Source: Streptomyces sp. WMMB 322
GTDB taxonomy: Bacteria > Actinomycetota > Actinomycetes > Streptomycetales > Streptomycetaceae
Direction: 5' to 3'
Length of the DNA: 64,000 bases
Assembly (NCBI RefSeq): GCF_900090145.1
Contig: NZ_FMHI01000013.1
Coordinates: forward strand, 1 to 64,000
How positions within the stretch are numbered: the first letter of the stretch is position 1; the number at the start of each line of letters is the position of its first letter. Below, in pieces: positions 49,348-57,709 of the stretch. A model generated the notes under the pieces. That model was not told the origin of the DNA. It was given only the letters and a program-made list of their open reading frames with translations, and did no database searches. The position numbers and the translations under genes are program-made.

Positions 49348-50442
49348 TCAGCCGGAGGCGGCACCGAGGCTTGCTCGTACGACGAGAGCGGGCGGCAGCA
49401 GCACACGCTCGGGAGGTTTCGACGGGTCGGACATGCGGGCCAGCAGCAGACGCATCGCCTCCCTGCCCACGTCGCCCAGCGGCTGCGCCACGCTGGCGAG
49501 GGCCGGGGAGAGGAGAGGTGCGACGGCGGAGTCGTCGAAGCCGACCACGGACACCTCGCGGCCGGGCACGCCCCCCGAGTCGGAGACGGCCCGGTAGCAG
49601 CCCAGCGCGAGTGTGTCGCTGGCGGCGACCACCGCCGTCACGCCGGCGTCGAGCAGCGGCTGGACGGCGCGGGCGGCGCAGCCGACGTCGTCCACGCTGT
49701 CCACGCGCTGCCCGGCCGGCAGGCCGTGAGCCTCAAGTGCGCGGCGCCAGCCCTCCGCGCGGTCGTCGCCGGAACCGGAACCGGGCGGCCAGCCGAGGAA
49801 CCCGATGCGCCGGTGACCGTCGGCGACGAGCCGCTCGACGGCCGCCTCGGTGCCGGCGGCGCCGTCGACGTCGACCCAGTCGCCCACCTCCTGCTCGGAC
49901 CACATCCGGCCGAAGGCGACGAACGGGATGCCGCGTTCCTCCAGCCAGACCTGGCGGGGGTCGCCGTGTGCGGTGTTGCTGAGCACGAACGCGTCGACGC
50001 CGTGCTCGCCCAGGAGCTCCTCGTAGGCGGCCAGTTCGCGCTCCCCGGACTCCGCGGCGAACAGGAGCAGCCGGTACCCGGCGGCGTCCGCCGTCTCGGA
50101 CAGCGCGTGCAGGAACCGGTCGAGGACCATGTTGCCGGGGCCCGCCGGTGCTATCCCGAAGCCGATGAGCCTGCTCGCTCGCGTACGCAGTGAACGGGCC
50201 GCGCGGTGCGGGCGGTAGCCCATCTCGTCCACGGCGCGCCGCACGCGCTCCAGGGTCTCCGGCCGCAGGAGTTCCGGGGTGTTGAGCGCGTTGGAGACCG
50301 TCTGGGTGGAGACTCCGGCCCGCCGCGCGACCATCGCCATCGTGACCGAACCCGAGCCCGTACCGGAGTCCGAACCCGAGCCCGTGCCGGCACCCGAACT
50401 CTTACCCGGCTCGGGCGGCGTTGGAGCGGATCGTGACGGCAT
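49348..50442 (-). CDS. LacI-family transcriptional repressor
   Basis: The 364-residue protein has a Gly/Ser/Thr-rich N-terminal tail (about 13-34) encoded by repetitive DNA, then the LacI helix-turn-helix MAMVARRAGVSTQTVSNALN and hinge EMGYRPHRAARSLR. The periplasmic-binding-protein-like domain follows (LIGFGIAP, DAFVLSNTAHGD, VVAASDTLALGCYRA, VSVVGFDDSAVAPLLSPAL). It lies upstream of the ABC importer genes and divergent from the glucosidase gene, so it should repress one or both until sugar binds. The unusual N-terminal tail precedes the DNA-binding helices. GGGAG precedes the ATG. Confidence 0.93.
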   Translation of the reverse strand: MPSRSAPTPPEPGKSSGAGTGSGSDSGTGSGSVTMAMVARRAGVSTQTVSNALNTPELLRPETLERVRRAVDEMGYRPHRAARSLRTRASRLIGFGIAPAGPGNMVLDRFLHALSETADAAGYRLLLFAAESGERELAAYEELLGEHGVDAFVLSNTAHGDPRQVWLEERGIPFVAFGRMWSEQEVGDWVDVDGAAGTEAAVERLVADGHRRIGFLGWPPGSGSGDDRAEGWRRALEAHGLPAGQRVDSVDDVGCAARAVQPLLDAGVTAVVAASDTLALGCYRAVSDSGGVPGREVSVVGFDDSAVAPLLSPALASVAQPLGDVGREAMRLLLARMSDPSKPPERVLLPPALVVRASLGAASG

Positions 50443-50513
50443 GAAGCGGTCTCCCGGGGGCGAAGGATGGCAAACATGGACGATCTACCGGGCGTAGAGG
50501 GCAATTTGGGCTC

Positions 50514-50549
50514 TTGACCTCTTTGCTATGGTCGGTTTTATCGATCCAA
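50514..50549 (+). promoter_or_regulatory. Glucosidase promoter with candidate LacI operator
   Basis: TTGACC (50514-50519) and TTTATC (50537-50542) are spaced by 17 bp. The pseudo-palindrome TTTTATCGATCCAA (50536-50549), with a central ATCGAT and TT/AA ends, has the CG-centred symmetry of LacI-family operators and overlaps the -10 box. This would allow repression by the divergent LacI protein. Inference from sequence pattern and position. Confidence 0.42.
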
Positions 50550-50570
50550 TGGCTGAGAGGTTGCGCCCAC

Positions 50571-52709
50571 GTGGAGACAACTGTCAAGACTCAGGACGGC
50601 ACAGGTGCCCCGAGCACGTCCGCCCCGGCGGCGGAACTCCAGCCGTTCCTGCAAGACGCGTGCATCACCCTCCGCGCGCCGAGCATGGCGGTCTCCCGCC
50701 CTGACGGCCAGATCAGCGAAGGCTGCGACGGCTTCTACCACGGGGACCGCCGCGGCCTGTCGCTGCTGACCGTCCGCGCCGAGGACGTGCCGAACGCCCC
50801 CGTCAGCGGCGGACCCGACAGCGCGGAGATGGCCTCGTTCCGTACGGTGCTGCGCGGCCTGGCCGAGCACAGCCCCGATCCTGCGGTCACCCTGGAGCGC
50901 CGACGCGCCGTGGAACCGGGCGAGTTGGAAGAGACGATCACTCTCCACAACGCCGGCCTGACCGCCGTGCAGGTGCTGCTGACGCTGCGCGCCGGGAGCG
51001 ACCTCGCCTCGATGGAGACCATCAAGTCCGGGCGGGGTGTGGCCGAAGTCACCCCCGTACGGGAGGAGGACGGACTCAGCTGGAGCGACGGCGAACTGAC
51101 CTCGCGCCTGTCGTGCACGCCGGCGCCCGATGCCGTCGAACAGGCGCCCGCAGGGGCGGCCGAGCTGCGCTACAGCATCGAACTCGGCGCACGCGAGAGC
51201 TGGCAGGCCACCGTGCGCTGCGTCATCGACGACGAGAAGGGCGCGGCGTTCCTCCCCGCCACCGCACGTGCACGCGCCGACTTCGCCTCCGGTGCCGCTC
51301 TGACCACGGCAGACCGCGGGCTCGACCAGTGGTTCGCCCGGTCGTGCTCGGATCTGCGGTCGATGCTGCTCGCCGACCCGCTGGAGGAGAACGACACATT
51401 CCTCGCCGCCGGTGCCCCGTGGTTCCTCACCCTCTTCGGACGGGACTCGATCTGGGCGGCCCGCATGCTGCTCCCGCTGGGCACCGGGCTCGCCGCCGGT
51501 ACGCTGCGGACCCTCGCACGCCGCCAGGGGGCCGTGAGCGACCCGGGGACCGAGGAGCAGCCCGGCAAGATCCTCCACGAAATACGCCGCGACGGGCTGG
51601 ACTTCGGCAACGGCCTGTCCGTGCCGCCCTGCTACTACGGAACGGTCGACGCCACCCCGCTGTGGGTGACACTGCTGCACGACGCATGGCGCTGGGGCAT
51701 GCCCGCCGAAGAGGTCGAACGCCTCCTGCCGCACGCCGAGTCGGCGCTGGTGTGGATGGACGAGCACGGTGACGCCGACGGCGACGGATTCCTGGAGTAC
51801 GTCGACAGCACCGGGCGCGGACTGTCCAACCAGGGCTGGAAGGACTCCGGCGACTCCGTGCGCCACCGCGACGGCCGCCTCGCCGAACCGCCCGTCGCGC
51901 TCTGCGAGGTGCAGGCGTACGCACACGAAGCCGCCCTGGCCGCCGCCGAGTTGCTGCGGGCCTTCGGCCGTCCGGACGCCGACCGCTGGGAGGAGTGGGC
52001 GCAGCGGATGCGCGGCCGCTTCCGCGAGCGGTTCTGGGTCGAGGACGCCGACGGCCCCTACCCCGCCATCGCGCTCGGCAGCGACAAGCAGCCGCTGGAC
52101 GCGCTGACCTCCAACATCGGCCACCTGCTGGGCACCGGCCTGCTGGACGCGGAGGAAAGCCGTCTCGTGGCCGCGCGCCTGGCCGGTCCGCACCTCGACT
52201 CGGGCTTCGGTCTGCGCACCCTCGCCGCCGACTCCGGCGGCTTCAGCCCCCTCGGCTACCACATCGGCACCGTGTGGCCGCACGACACCGCGATCGCCGT
52301 CCAGGGCCTGGTACGCGACGGCCACCACGCGGCCGCCGAGTCGCTGGCGGCCGGGCTGGTGAACGCGTCGGTCTCCTTCGACGGGCGGTTGCCGGAGCTC
52401 TTCGCCGGCTATGGCACGGACACCGACACCCGTCCCGTTCCCTACCCGGCGTCCTGCCGGCCGCAGGCGTGGGCCGCGACCTCGGCGGTTGCGGTGCTCC
52501 AGGCGGTGCTGGGACTCCAGGCCGATGCGCCCTCCGGCCGGCTCACGGTCCGTCCGCGAATGGCCGGCGGTTACGTGCCGCTGCGGGCACGCGGACTGCG
52601 GCTGGGGGAGCGGGAGTTCGAGGTCGCGGTCGACGCGGACGGCACGCCACGGGTGTCCGGCTTCGCGGACGGTGCGGTGACGGTGGAGGCCTCGGCGCCC
52701 GCGCCGTAG
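50571..52709 (+). CDS. Glycogen-debranching-type glucosidase (amylo-alpha-1,6-glucosidase family)
   Basis: The 712-residue protein has an N-terminal glycogen-debranching beta domain (CITLRAPSMAVSRPDGQI, DGFYHGDRRGLSLL) and a C-terminal (alpha/alpha)6 barrel: LAAGAPWFLTLFGRDSIWAARM, DATPLWVTLLHDAWRWG, GLSNQGWKDSGDSVRHRDG, GYHIGTVWPHDTAIAVQGL. These match the cytoplasmic amylo-alpha-1,6-glucosidase/mannosylglycerate-hydrolase-like group. It probably cleaves the imported oligosaccharide. The GTG start follows GAGAGG at 10 nt. Divergent from the LacI gene. Confidence 0.87.
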   Translation: METTVKTQDGTGAPSTSAPAAELQPFLQDACITLRAPSMAVSRPDGQISEGCDGFYHGDRRGLSLLTVRAEDVPNAPVSGGPDSAEMASFRTVLRGLAEHSPDPAVTLERRRAVEPGELEETITLHNAGLTAVQVLLTLRAGSDLASMETIKSGRGVAEVTPVREEDGLSWSDGELTSRLSCTPAPDAVEQAPAGAAELRYSIELGARESWQATVRCVIDDEKGAAFLPATARARADFASGAALTTADRGLDQWFARSCSDLRSMLLADPLEENDTFLAAGAPWFLTLFGRDSIWAARMLLPLGTGLAAGTLRTLARRQGAVSDPGTEEQPGKILHEIRRDGLDFGNGLSVPPCYYGTVDATPLWVTLLHDAWRWGMPAEEVERLLPHAESALVWMDEHGDADGDGFLEYVDSTGRGLSNQGWKDSGDSVRHRDGRLAEPPVALCEVQAYAHEAALAAAELLRAFGRPDADRWEEWAQRMRGRFRERFWVEDADGPYPAIALGSDKQPLDALTSNIGHLLGTGLLDAEESRLVAARLAGPHLDSGFGLRTLAADSGGFSPLGYHIGTVWPHDTAIAVQGLVRDGHHAAAESLAAGLVNASVSFDGRLPELFAGYGTDTDTRPVPYPASCRPQAWAATSAVAVLQAVLGLQADAPSGRLTVRPRMAGGYVPLRARGLRLGEREFEVAVDADGTPRVSGFADGAVTVEASAPAP

Positions 52710-52723
52710 GCCCCGCGCCCCTG

Positions 52724-52762
52724 GGAGGACCGCGGGCCGGTAGCGGAAGGCTCCGGTCCTCT
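52724..52762 (+). terminator. Hairpin terminator after the glucosidase gene
   Basis: GAGGACCG (52725-52732) pairs with CGGTCCTC (52754-52761), extendable by a wobble pair on the outside. It begins 15 bp after the stop codon. Confidence 0.5.
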
Positions 52763-52819
52763 GGCGGGCGCCCGTCGTTTGCCGGACAATCGAGGCTCAT
52801 CCGGACAACGGGGGTTCTG

Positions 52820-53041
52820 ATGGCTTTCTTTCTGGTGGTCGACGCGGTGCTGCTGCTGATCATCGCCTCACTGGTGTGGATCCTGGTCCGCAGGAACCGG
52901 CGTCGCGACATCACGAGTGCCGATGGTCTGCGCATCGAGGCGGCCGCCGGCGTTGAGGCGCGGGAGGCCCGGCGCCGTGCCCGTGCCGGCCGCGACATGC
53001 ACACCGGCTCCACCGCTCCGTACATGGGCGAGCGGCGGTAA
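52820..53041 (+). CDS. Small single-helix membrane protein
   Basis: This is a 73-residue protein. Residues 2-23 form one hydrophobic helix (MAFFLVVDAVLLLIIASLVWIL), followed by a strongly basic stretch (VRRNRRRD) and a short cytoplasmic tail ending HTGSTAPYMGERR. Positive-inside topology places the tail in the cytoplasm. I recognise no family. Codon use is like the neighbours. It lies between two hairpins and appears to be its own unit. Confidence 0.62.
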   Translation: MAFFLVVDAVLLLIIASLVWILVRRNRRRDITSADGLRIEAAAGVEAREARRRARAGRDMHTGSTAPYMGERR

Positions 53042-53046
53042 TGAAC

Positions 53047-53094
53047 GGCCCCTGCCTGCCCGGCGCTTCGGTGCCCGGAATCGGGACAGGGGCC
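53047..53094. terminator. Hairpin between the small membrane protein and aroE genes
   Basis: GGCCCCTG (53047-53054) pairs with CAGGGGCC (53087-53094), with further internal complementarity (CCCGGCGCTTCGGTGCCCGG). The two flanking genes converge here, so it may terminate both. Confidence 0.5.
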
Positions 53095-53141
53095 CGTGGC
53101 CGTCCGTCCCCGGGCCCGCGCGTCGGGACCGGGGCGGTGCC

Positions 53142-54050
53142 TCACAGGTGCACGCCGGGGGCCTCCGCCAGCTCCCGGAAGTCCGCGAGCATGCGCTCGC
53201 GTTCGGGTTCCAGGCCGGTGAACAGGCGCAGCGCGTCGGCCGCCTGGAAGACCGCCATGCCGCCGCCGTCCAGGACGCGGCAGCCCAGGGCGCGTGCCGC
53301 GCCGAGCAGTTCGGTCCGCAGCGGCCGGTAGACGACCTCCGCGACCCAGAGTCCGGGATGCAGCGCCTCGGCGGGAACGGGCAGGCCGGGGTGCGCCGCC
53401 ATCCCGGTGGGAGTGGCGTGCACCAGACCGTCGGCGTGGGCCAACCGTGCGCCCAGGTCCTGGAGTCCGGCCACGCATGCCCGTCCGTCGCCGAAGTGCC
53501 GGGCCAGCGAACCCGCCAGGCCGGAGGCCCGGCCCGGCTCGGTGTCGACGACGGTGAGGCGCTGCGTGCCCAGCCCGAGCATGGCGTGGGCGACGGCGGC
53601 ACCCGCCCCTCCGGCCCCGAGCAGGACCACGTCGTCGACGGTGGCGTCCGGCAGTCCGCGTGCGAAGGAGGAGGCGAAGCCGGTGACGTCCGTGTTGTGC
53701 CCCACGGACCGGCGGCCGTCGAAGACGACCGTGTTGACCGCGCCGAGCGCCTCCGCCTGCGGGGCGAGCGCGTCGAGATGCGGAATGACGGCCTGCTTGC
53801 AGGGGTGTGTGATGTTCAGCCCGTCGAAGCCGAGTTCGCGGGCCGCGCGTACGAGTTCGCCCGTCCGGCCGGGGGAGGCGTCCCCTGGGCCCGGCGCCCC
53901 GGGAGATGCCCCTGTTCCGTCGAGGTCGATGAGCCGGTACACGTAGCGCAGGCCCAGCCGCTCCGCTTCCCGCTCGTGCAGCGCGGGGCTGAGGGAGGGG
54001 CCGATGCCGGAGCCGATGAGGCCGACGAGGTATGTACGGCCGCCGCTCAC
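53142..54050 (-). CDS. aroE: Shikimate/quinate dehydrogenase (AroE family)
   Basis: This is a 302-residue NADP/NAD-dependent shikimate dehydrogenase. It shows GSGIGPSLSPALHE (substrate Ser pair), FDGLNITHPCKQAVIPHLD with the catalytic Lys, GAVNTVVF, GHNTDVTGF with catalytic Asp, the cofactor loop LLGAGGAGAAVAHAML, and TPTGMA. The GTG start overlaps the aroQ stop as GTGA. Next to AroQ, a TetR repressor and an MHS transporter, it most likely acts in quinate or shikimate catabolism rather than housekeeping aromatic synthesis. An insertion (ASPGAPGPGDASPG) after the first motif is Pro/Gly-rich. Confidence 0.9.
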   Translation of the reverse strand: MSGGRTYLVGLIGSGIGPSLSPALHEREAERLGLRYVYRLIDLDGTGASPGAPGPGDASPGRTGELVRAARELGFDGLNITHPCKQAVIPHLDALAPQAEALGAVNTVVFDGRRSVGHNTDVTGFASSFARGLPDATVDDVVLLGAGGAGAAVAHAMLGLGTQRLTVVDTEPGRASGLAGSLARHFGDGRACVAGLQDLGARLAHADGLVHATPTGMAAHPGLPVPAEALHPGLWVAEVVYRPLRTELLGAARALGCRVLDGGGMAVFQAADALRLFTGLEPERERMLADFRELAEAPGVHL

Positions 54051-54550
54051 CGCTTCTCCCGCACCAGCGTGGCCGCGTGGGCCAGCGCCAGGGCGTACCC
54101 GTGGGCGCCGGCGCCGCAGATCACGGTGTCGGCGACGGCGGAGATGTAGCTGTGGTGGCGGAACGCCTCCCGCTTGTGGATGTTGGAGAGATGCACCTCG
54201 ACGACGGGAATAGGGGTATCTCCCGGGCCGCCGGGCCCAGGGGAAGCGACCGCGGCGAGCGCGTCGCGCAGTGCCACGGAGGTGTGGCTGTACCCCGCCG
54301 GGTTGATCACGATCGCGCGGTGCGCGGTGCGGGCCTCGTGGATCGCGTCGATGAGCACGCCCTCGTGGTTGCTCTGCCGGCAGTCCGCGCGCATTCCGTG
54401 CGCCGCGGCGGTCTCGCGGCACAGCTCCTCGATGCCGGCCAGCGTCTCCTTGCCGTAGATGCCGGGCTCGCGCAGGCCGAGCAGGTTGAGATTCGGGCCG
54501 TTCAGGACGAGCACGGGGATCTCGTCCGGGAGGTCGGCGGAGTGGGGCAT
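54047..54550 (-). CDS. aroQ: Type II 3-dehydroquinate dehydratase
   Basis: The 167-residue dodecameric-type dehydroquinase interconverts 3-dehydroquinate and 3-dehydroshikimate. Motifs: VLNGPNLNLLGLREPGIYG with the lid Arg and catalytic Tyr, CRQSNHEGVLIDAIHEA, VINPAGYSHTSVALRDAL with catalytic His, and EVHLSNIHKREAFRHHSYIS. Transcribed with aroE (GTGA overlap) and divergent from the TetR gene. A second copy in addition to the biosynthetic gene would indicate a catabolic role; the transporter nearby supports this. Confidence 0.95.
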   Translation of the reverse strand: MPHSADLPDEIPVLVLNGPNLNLLGLREPGIYGKETLAGIEELCRETAAAHGMRADCRQSNHEGVLIDAIHEARTAHRAIVINPAGYSHTSVALRDALAAVASPGPGGPGDTPIPVVEVHLSNIHKREAFRHHSYISAVADTVICGAGAHGYALALAHAATLVREKR

Positions 54551-54570
54551 CGGTCGCTTCCCATCAATGT

Positions 54571-54586
54571 ACGAACTGGTTCGTTA
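54571..54586. promoter_or_regulatory. Candidate TetR operator in the aroQ/tetR divergent region
   Basis: ACGAAC (54571-54576), TG, GTTCGT (54579-54584) is a perfect 6-bp inverted repeat 20 bp before the aroQ start. It lies between a minus-strand -35-like TTGATA and -10-like TACATT. The 16-bp string ACGAACTGGTTCGTTA matches 12 of 16 positions of ACTATCTGGTGGGTTA upstream of the transporter gene. Confidence 0.6.
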
Positions 54587-54688
54587 GTGATATCAAGCCG
54601 GTGCCCCTGCTGTGAAGCCCGGCAGGACGGCGCGCTCCTCACTCGCCCTACAATCGCTGGACTGCAGTGACCCCCGCCGAGGAGCCGG

Positions 54689-55351
54689 ATGACCACCGCG
54701 GAAGACCCGGCGCAGTCCGCCGGACGCGTACGTGACGCCGCCCGTACCCGGGCAGAGATCATGGACGCCGCCACCCAGGAGTTCGCCCGCGTCGGCTACG
54801 GGGGAGCCCGGGTCGACGAGATCGCCGCCCGTACGCGCACCACGAAGCGGATGATCTACTACTACTTCGGCGGCAAGGAGCAGCTGTTCACCGCCGTGCT
54901 GGAGCGCGCGTACTCGGTCATCCGCGAAGCCGAACAGCAGCTTGACGTCGAGCACCTGGACCCCGTCGCGGCCATCCGCCGCCTCGCCGCCGTCACGTTC
55001 GACCACCACGAGGCGCACCCGGACTTCATCAAGCTCGTCAGCATCGAAAACGTCTACGAGGCCGAGCACATCTCCGGCTCCGAGGAACTGCGCCGCCTCA
55101 GCTCGCCCGCGATCGACGTCATCCGGCGCATCCTGGACGCCGGACGGGCCCAGGGGGTCTTCACCGCCGACGTGGACGCGGTGGATCTGCACGCGATGAT
55201 CAGCGCGTTCTGCTTCTTCCGCGTCGCCAACCGCCACACCTTCCGGGCTCTCTTCGAGCGCGACCTGCTGGACGAGAAGCGCCGCGAGCACTACCGGACG
55301 ATGCTCGCCGACATGGTGATCGCGTATCTGACGACGGGCGAGAAGGGCTGA
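54689..55351 (+). CDS. TetR-family transcriptional regulator
   Basis: The 220-residue protein has the TetR helix-turn-helix (about 20-66): RAEIMDAATQEFARVGYGGA, VDEIAARTRTTKRMIYYYFGGKEQLF. The C-terminal ligand domain (FDHHEAHPDFIKLVSIENVY, SSPAIDVIRRILDAGRAQGVF) resembles TetR_C proteins of aromatic catabolism. It sits between the divergent aroQ-aroE operon and the downstream MHS transporter gene, and two matching palindromes lie before those units. It is the probable repressor of both, responding to shikimate, quinate or a derived compound. Confidence 0.9.
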   Translation: MTTAEDPAQSAGRVRDAARTRAEIMDAATQEFARVGYGGARVDEIAARTRTTKRMIYYYFGGKEQLFTAVLERAYSVIREAEQQLDVEHLDPVAAIRRLAAVTFDHHEAHPDFIKLVSIENVYEAEHISGSEELRRLSSPAIDVIRRILDAGRAQGVFTADVDAVDLHAMISAFCFFRVANRHTFRALFERDLLDEKRREHYRTMLADMVIAYLTTGEKG

Positions 55352-55387
55352 GCGCAGCCCCGGCGCGGAATCCCCGGTCCTGACCCC

Positions 55388-55453
55388 TTGACATGGGTGG
55401 AGTGCGGCCCCAGCATCCGTAGCCACCCGCTATTAACTATCTGGTGGGTTAAT
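55388..55453 (+). promoter_or_regulatory. Transporter promoter region with second candidate TetR operator
   Basis: TTGACA (55388-55393) is a consensus -35; the matching -10 (CAGCAT, 17 bp on) is weak. Downstream, ATTAAC (55432-55437) and GTTAAT (55448-55453) form an inverted repeat. The enclosed 16-mer ACTATCTGGTGGGTTA (55436-55451) matches 12 of 16 bases of the palindrome before aroQ, suggesting one TetR protein binds both. Confidence 0.5.
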
Positions 55454-55486
55454 TAGAGCCGCGAGGGACGCCCGAAGGAGCACGCT

Positions 55487-56860
55487 GTGACCGCCGAGAA
55501 CGAGTCCGGCTCTGCCGCCGCAACGGCACAGCCGCGTAAGGCCGCTGTCGCCGCAGCGGTCGGGAGCGCACTGGAGTACTACGACTTCTTCATCTACGGC
55601 AGCGCAGCCGCGCTGATCTTCCCGAAGATCTTCTTCGACGACTCGGACCCGGCGGACGCCACCCTGCTCTCCCTGGCCACCTTCGGTGTGGCCTACGCCG
55701 TCCGCCCGCTCGGTGCCCTGCTGCTCGGCCACGTCGGCGACCGCTTCGGGCGGAAGAAGATCATGCTGTTCACGCTGTTCCTGATGGGAGCGGCGACCTT
55801 CCTCATCGGCTGCCTGCCCACCCGGGCGCAGATCGGAGGGGCGGCGCCCGCCCTGCTGGTGCTGCTGCGCGTCATGCAGGGCATATCGGCCGCCGGGGAG
55901 CAGGCCGGCGCCAACTCGATGACCCTGGAACACGCGCCGCCGCACAGGCGCGGCTGGTTCACCAGCTTCACCCTCAACGGCACCCAGGCGGGGCAGCTCC
56001 TCGCGACGCTGGTGTTCATCCCCGTCGCGGCCCTCCCGGAGGAGCAGATGCTCACCTGGGGATGGCGCATACCGTTCCTCCTGAGCGCCGCTGTCGCCCT
56101 GGTCGGCTGGTTCATCCGGCGGACCCTGCACGAGACGCCCGTCTTCACACGCCAGGCCGAGGCCGGACAGGTCGCGAAGATGCCCCTGGCCGTCCTCCTG
56201 CGCGGGCACTGGCGAGCACTGCTGCGGGTCATCTGCGGTGCGCTGATCGCCTCCGTCAGCACGATCTTCACCGTCTGGGCGCTGTCGTACGCGACGAGCG
56301 ACGCGGTCGGCATGGACAGCTCCGGAATGCTCTGGGTCGGCGCACTCGCCAACGCGGCCGCGCTGGCGGCGATCCCGCTGTGGGCGCGCGTGTCGGACAG
56401 GGTGGGGCGCAGGCCGGTCTTCCTCGCGGGAGCGCTGGGCAGCGCCGTGACGATGTTCCTGTACCTGTGGGCGATCTCCACCGGCAGCTACCCCCTCACA
56501 CTGCTGAGCGGAGTCCTCGCCTTCGGAGTCGTCTACAGCGCCGCCAACGGAATCTGGCCCTCCTTCTACGGGGAGATGTTCCCGACGTCGGTGCGGCTGT
56601 CGGGCATGGCCGTCGGCACCCAGATCGGCTTCGCCGTCTCGGGCTTCGCGGTGACGTTCGCCGCCGGCATCGCCGGGCCGGAGGGAGACGGCTGGGCACG
56701 TGTCGCGCTGTTCACCGCAGCGCTCTGCGTGCCGCCCGCGCTCGCCGCGCTGACCGCACGGGAGACCGCCCATCTCCCCACCGAGGAACTCGGACTGCCC
56801 GCGGGCGTGAGCACCGAGACGCCGGCCGATGTGCCTCCTCGCGCGGCGGAACGGGCCTGA
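55487..56860 (+). CDS. MFS transporter, metabolite:H+ symporter (MHS) family, probable shikimate/quinate importer
   Basis: The 457-residue protein has twelve predicted helices. The MHS features are AAVGSALEYYDFFIYGSAAAL near the N-terminus, VGDRFGRKKIM between helices 2 and 3, RVMQGISAAGEQAGANSM, RGWFTSFTLNGTQAG, and ARVSDRVGRRPVF in the second half. MHS members include ShiA (shikimate), KgtP and ProP. Position next to aroE/aroQ and their TetR repressor makes shikimate or quinate the best substrate guess. The GTG start follows GAAGGAG. Confidence 0.88.
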   Translation: MTAENESGSAAATAQPRKAAVAAAVGSALEYYDFFIYGSAAALIFPKIFFDDSDPADATLLSLATFGVAYAVRPLGALLLGHVGDRFGRKKIMLFTLFLMGAATFLIGCLPTRAQIGGAAPALLVLLRVMQGISAAGEQAGANSMTLEHAPPHRRGWFTSFTLNGTQAGQLLATLVFIPVAALPEEQMLTWGWRIPFLLSAAVALVGWFIRRTLHETPVFTRQAEAGQVAKMPLAVLLRGHWRALLRVICGALIASVSTIFTVWALSYATSDAVGMDSSGMLWVGALANAAALAAIPLWARVSDRVGRRPVFLAGALGSAVTMFLYLWAISTGSYPLTLLSGVLAFGVVYSAANGIWPSFYGEMFPTSVRLSGMAVGTQIGFAVSGFAVTFAAGIAGPEGDGWARVALFTAALCVPPALAALTARETAHLPTEELGLPAGVSTETPADVPPRAAERA

Positions 56861-56880
56861 CGGGCCCGACGGGCAGAGCA

Positions 56881-56932
56881 GGAAAGCAAGGACACAGCGC
56901 AGGAAGGACACAGCGCTGGAAGGACGCAGCGC
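56881..56932. repeat. Three imperfect ~16-bp tandem repeats
   Basis: Units related to AGGAAGGACACAGCGC occur at about 56885-56900, 56901-56916 and 56917-56932 (the last as TGGAAGGACGCAGCGC). They fill the gap between the convergent transporter and osaB genes. No function is apparent. Confidence 0.7.
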
Positions 56933-56994
56933 AGCAACGCGCAGAGCCGGAGGACAGGTGCGGCCGTGCGGGATCCCTCCCGTGCGGCTGCACC

Positions 56995-57708
56995 TCAAGC
57001 GGCGTTCCCGTTCACCGACCCCAGCCGGCGCACGGACTTCTCCAGCTCCGCGATGCGGTCGGCGAATTCGGACGACGCGGCGTTCTCGCCGTCCCTGAGC
57101 AGCATCTCGATCTGCACGAGCATCTCCGTGATGTGCGCGAGCTGCTCGGCTGCGCTTCTGCCGGCTCCCGTCTCCTCCGGCCGGCCGGAGTCCGGCCGGG
57201 TTCCCTCCGGCGGTCCTTCTGCGGCCGCGGCACTCCGGCCGCCGGCGCGGGGCGCGTGCTCGGCGACCAGGAGACGCCGCAGTTGTTCGGCCTGGACTGC
57301 GAGCTGACGGTTCTTGCGGTCCAGGTCGAGGAAGACGTTGACCTTCGTGCGCAGTACCCACGGGTCGATGGGCTTGGAGAGGAAGTCGGCGGCGCCCAGC
57401 GAGTATCCGCGGTAGGCGTAGTCCGCGTCCACGTCGGTGCCGGTCAGGAGGATGATCGGCACGTCCTTCGTCTGGTCCAGACGCTTGATGTTGCCCGCGG
57501 TCTCGAACCCGTCCATCCCCGGCATGAGCACGTCGAGCAGCACCACGGCGAAGTCCTGGCGCAGCATGGCCTTCAGGGCGTCCTCACCGGAGCGCGCCGT
57601 CACCAACTGCTGGTCCAGCGGGCCGAGTACGGCCTCCAGCGCGACCAGGTTCTCCTCCATGTCGTCCACGATCAGGATGCTGGACCGGTCGGGCACCGCG
57701 GCACTCAT
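56995..57708 (-). CDS. osaB: Response regulator with C-terminal coiled-coil (OsaB-like)
   Basis: The 237-residue protein has an N-terminal receiver domain (about 9-130: ILIVDDMEENLVALEAVLG, phospho-acceptor Asp59 in VVLLDVLMPGMDG, switch Thr in LLTGTD, conserved Lys in LSKPIDPW). Heptad-like segments follow (VNVFLDLDRKNRQLAVQAEQLRRLL; ITEMLVQIEMLL; FADRIAELEKSVRRL) and there is no DNA-binding domain. This matches OsaB of Streptomyces osmoadaptation, whose output is a coiled coil. The start lies 1 nt after the hybrid kinase stop, a tightly linked osaA-osaB operon. Confidence 0.82.
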   Translation of the reverse strand: MSAAVPDRSSILIVDDMEENLVALEAVLGPLDQQLVTARSGEDALKAMLRQDFAVVLLDVLMPGMDGFETAGNIKRLDQTKDVPIILLTGTDVDADYAYRGYSLGAADFLSKPIDPWVLRTKVNVFLDLDRKNRQLAVQAEQLRRLLVAEHAPRAGGRSAAAAEGPPEGTRPDSGRPEETGAGRSAAEQLAHITEMLVQIEMLLRDGENAASSEFADRIAELEKSVRRLGSVNGNAA

Positions 57709-57709
57709 G

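Noticed and set aside
46814..49597. Very long plus-strand open frame (over 900 codons) opposite the ABC transporter genes
   Set aside because: It is the antisense shadow of three well-supported transporter genes. Its translation is His/Arg/Gly-rich without any domain and there is no matching ribosome site. Long shadows are expected at this GC content.
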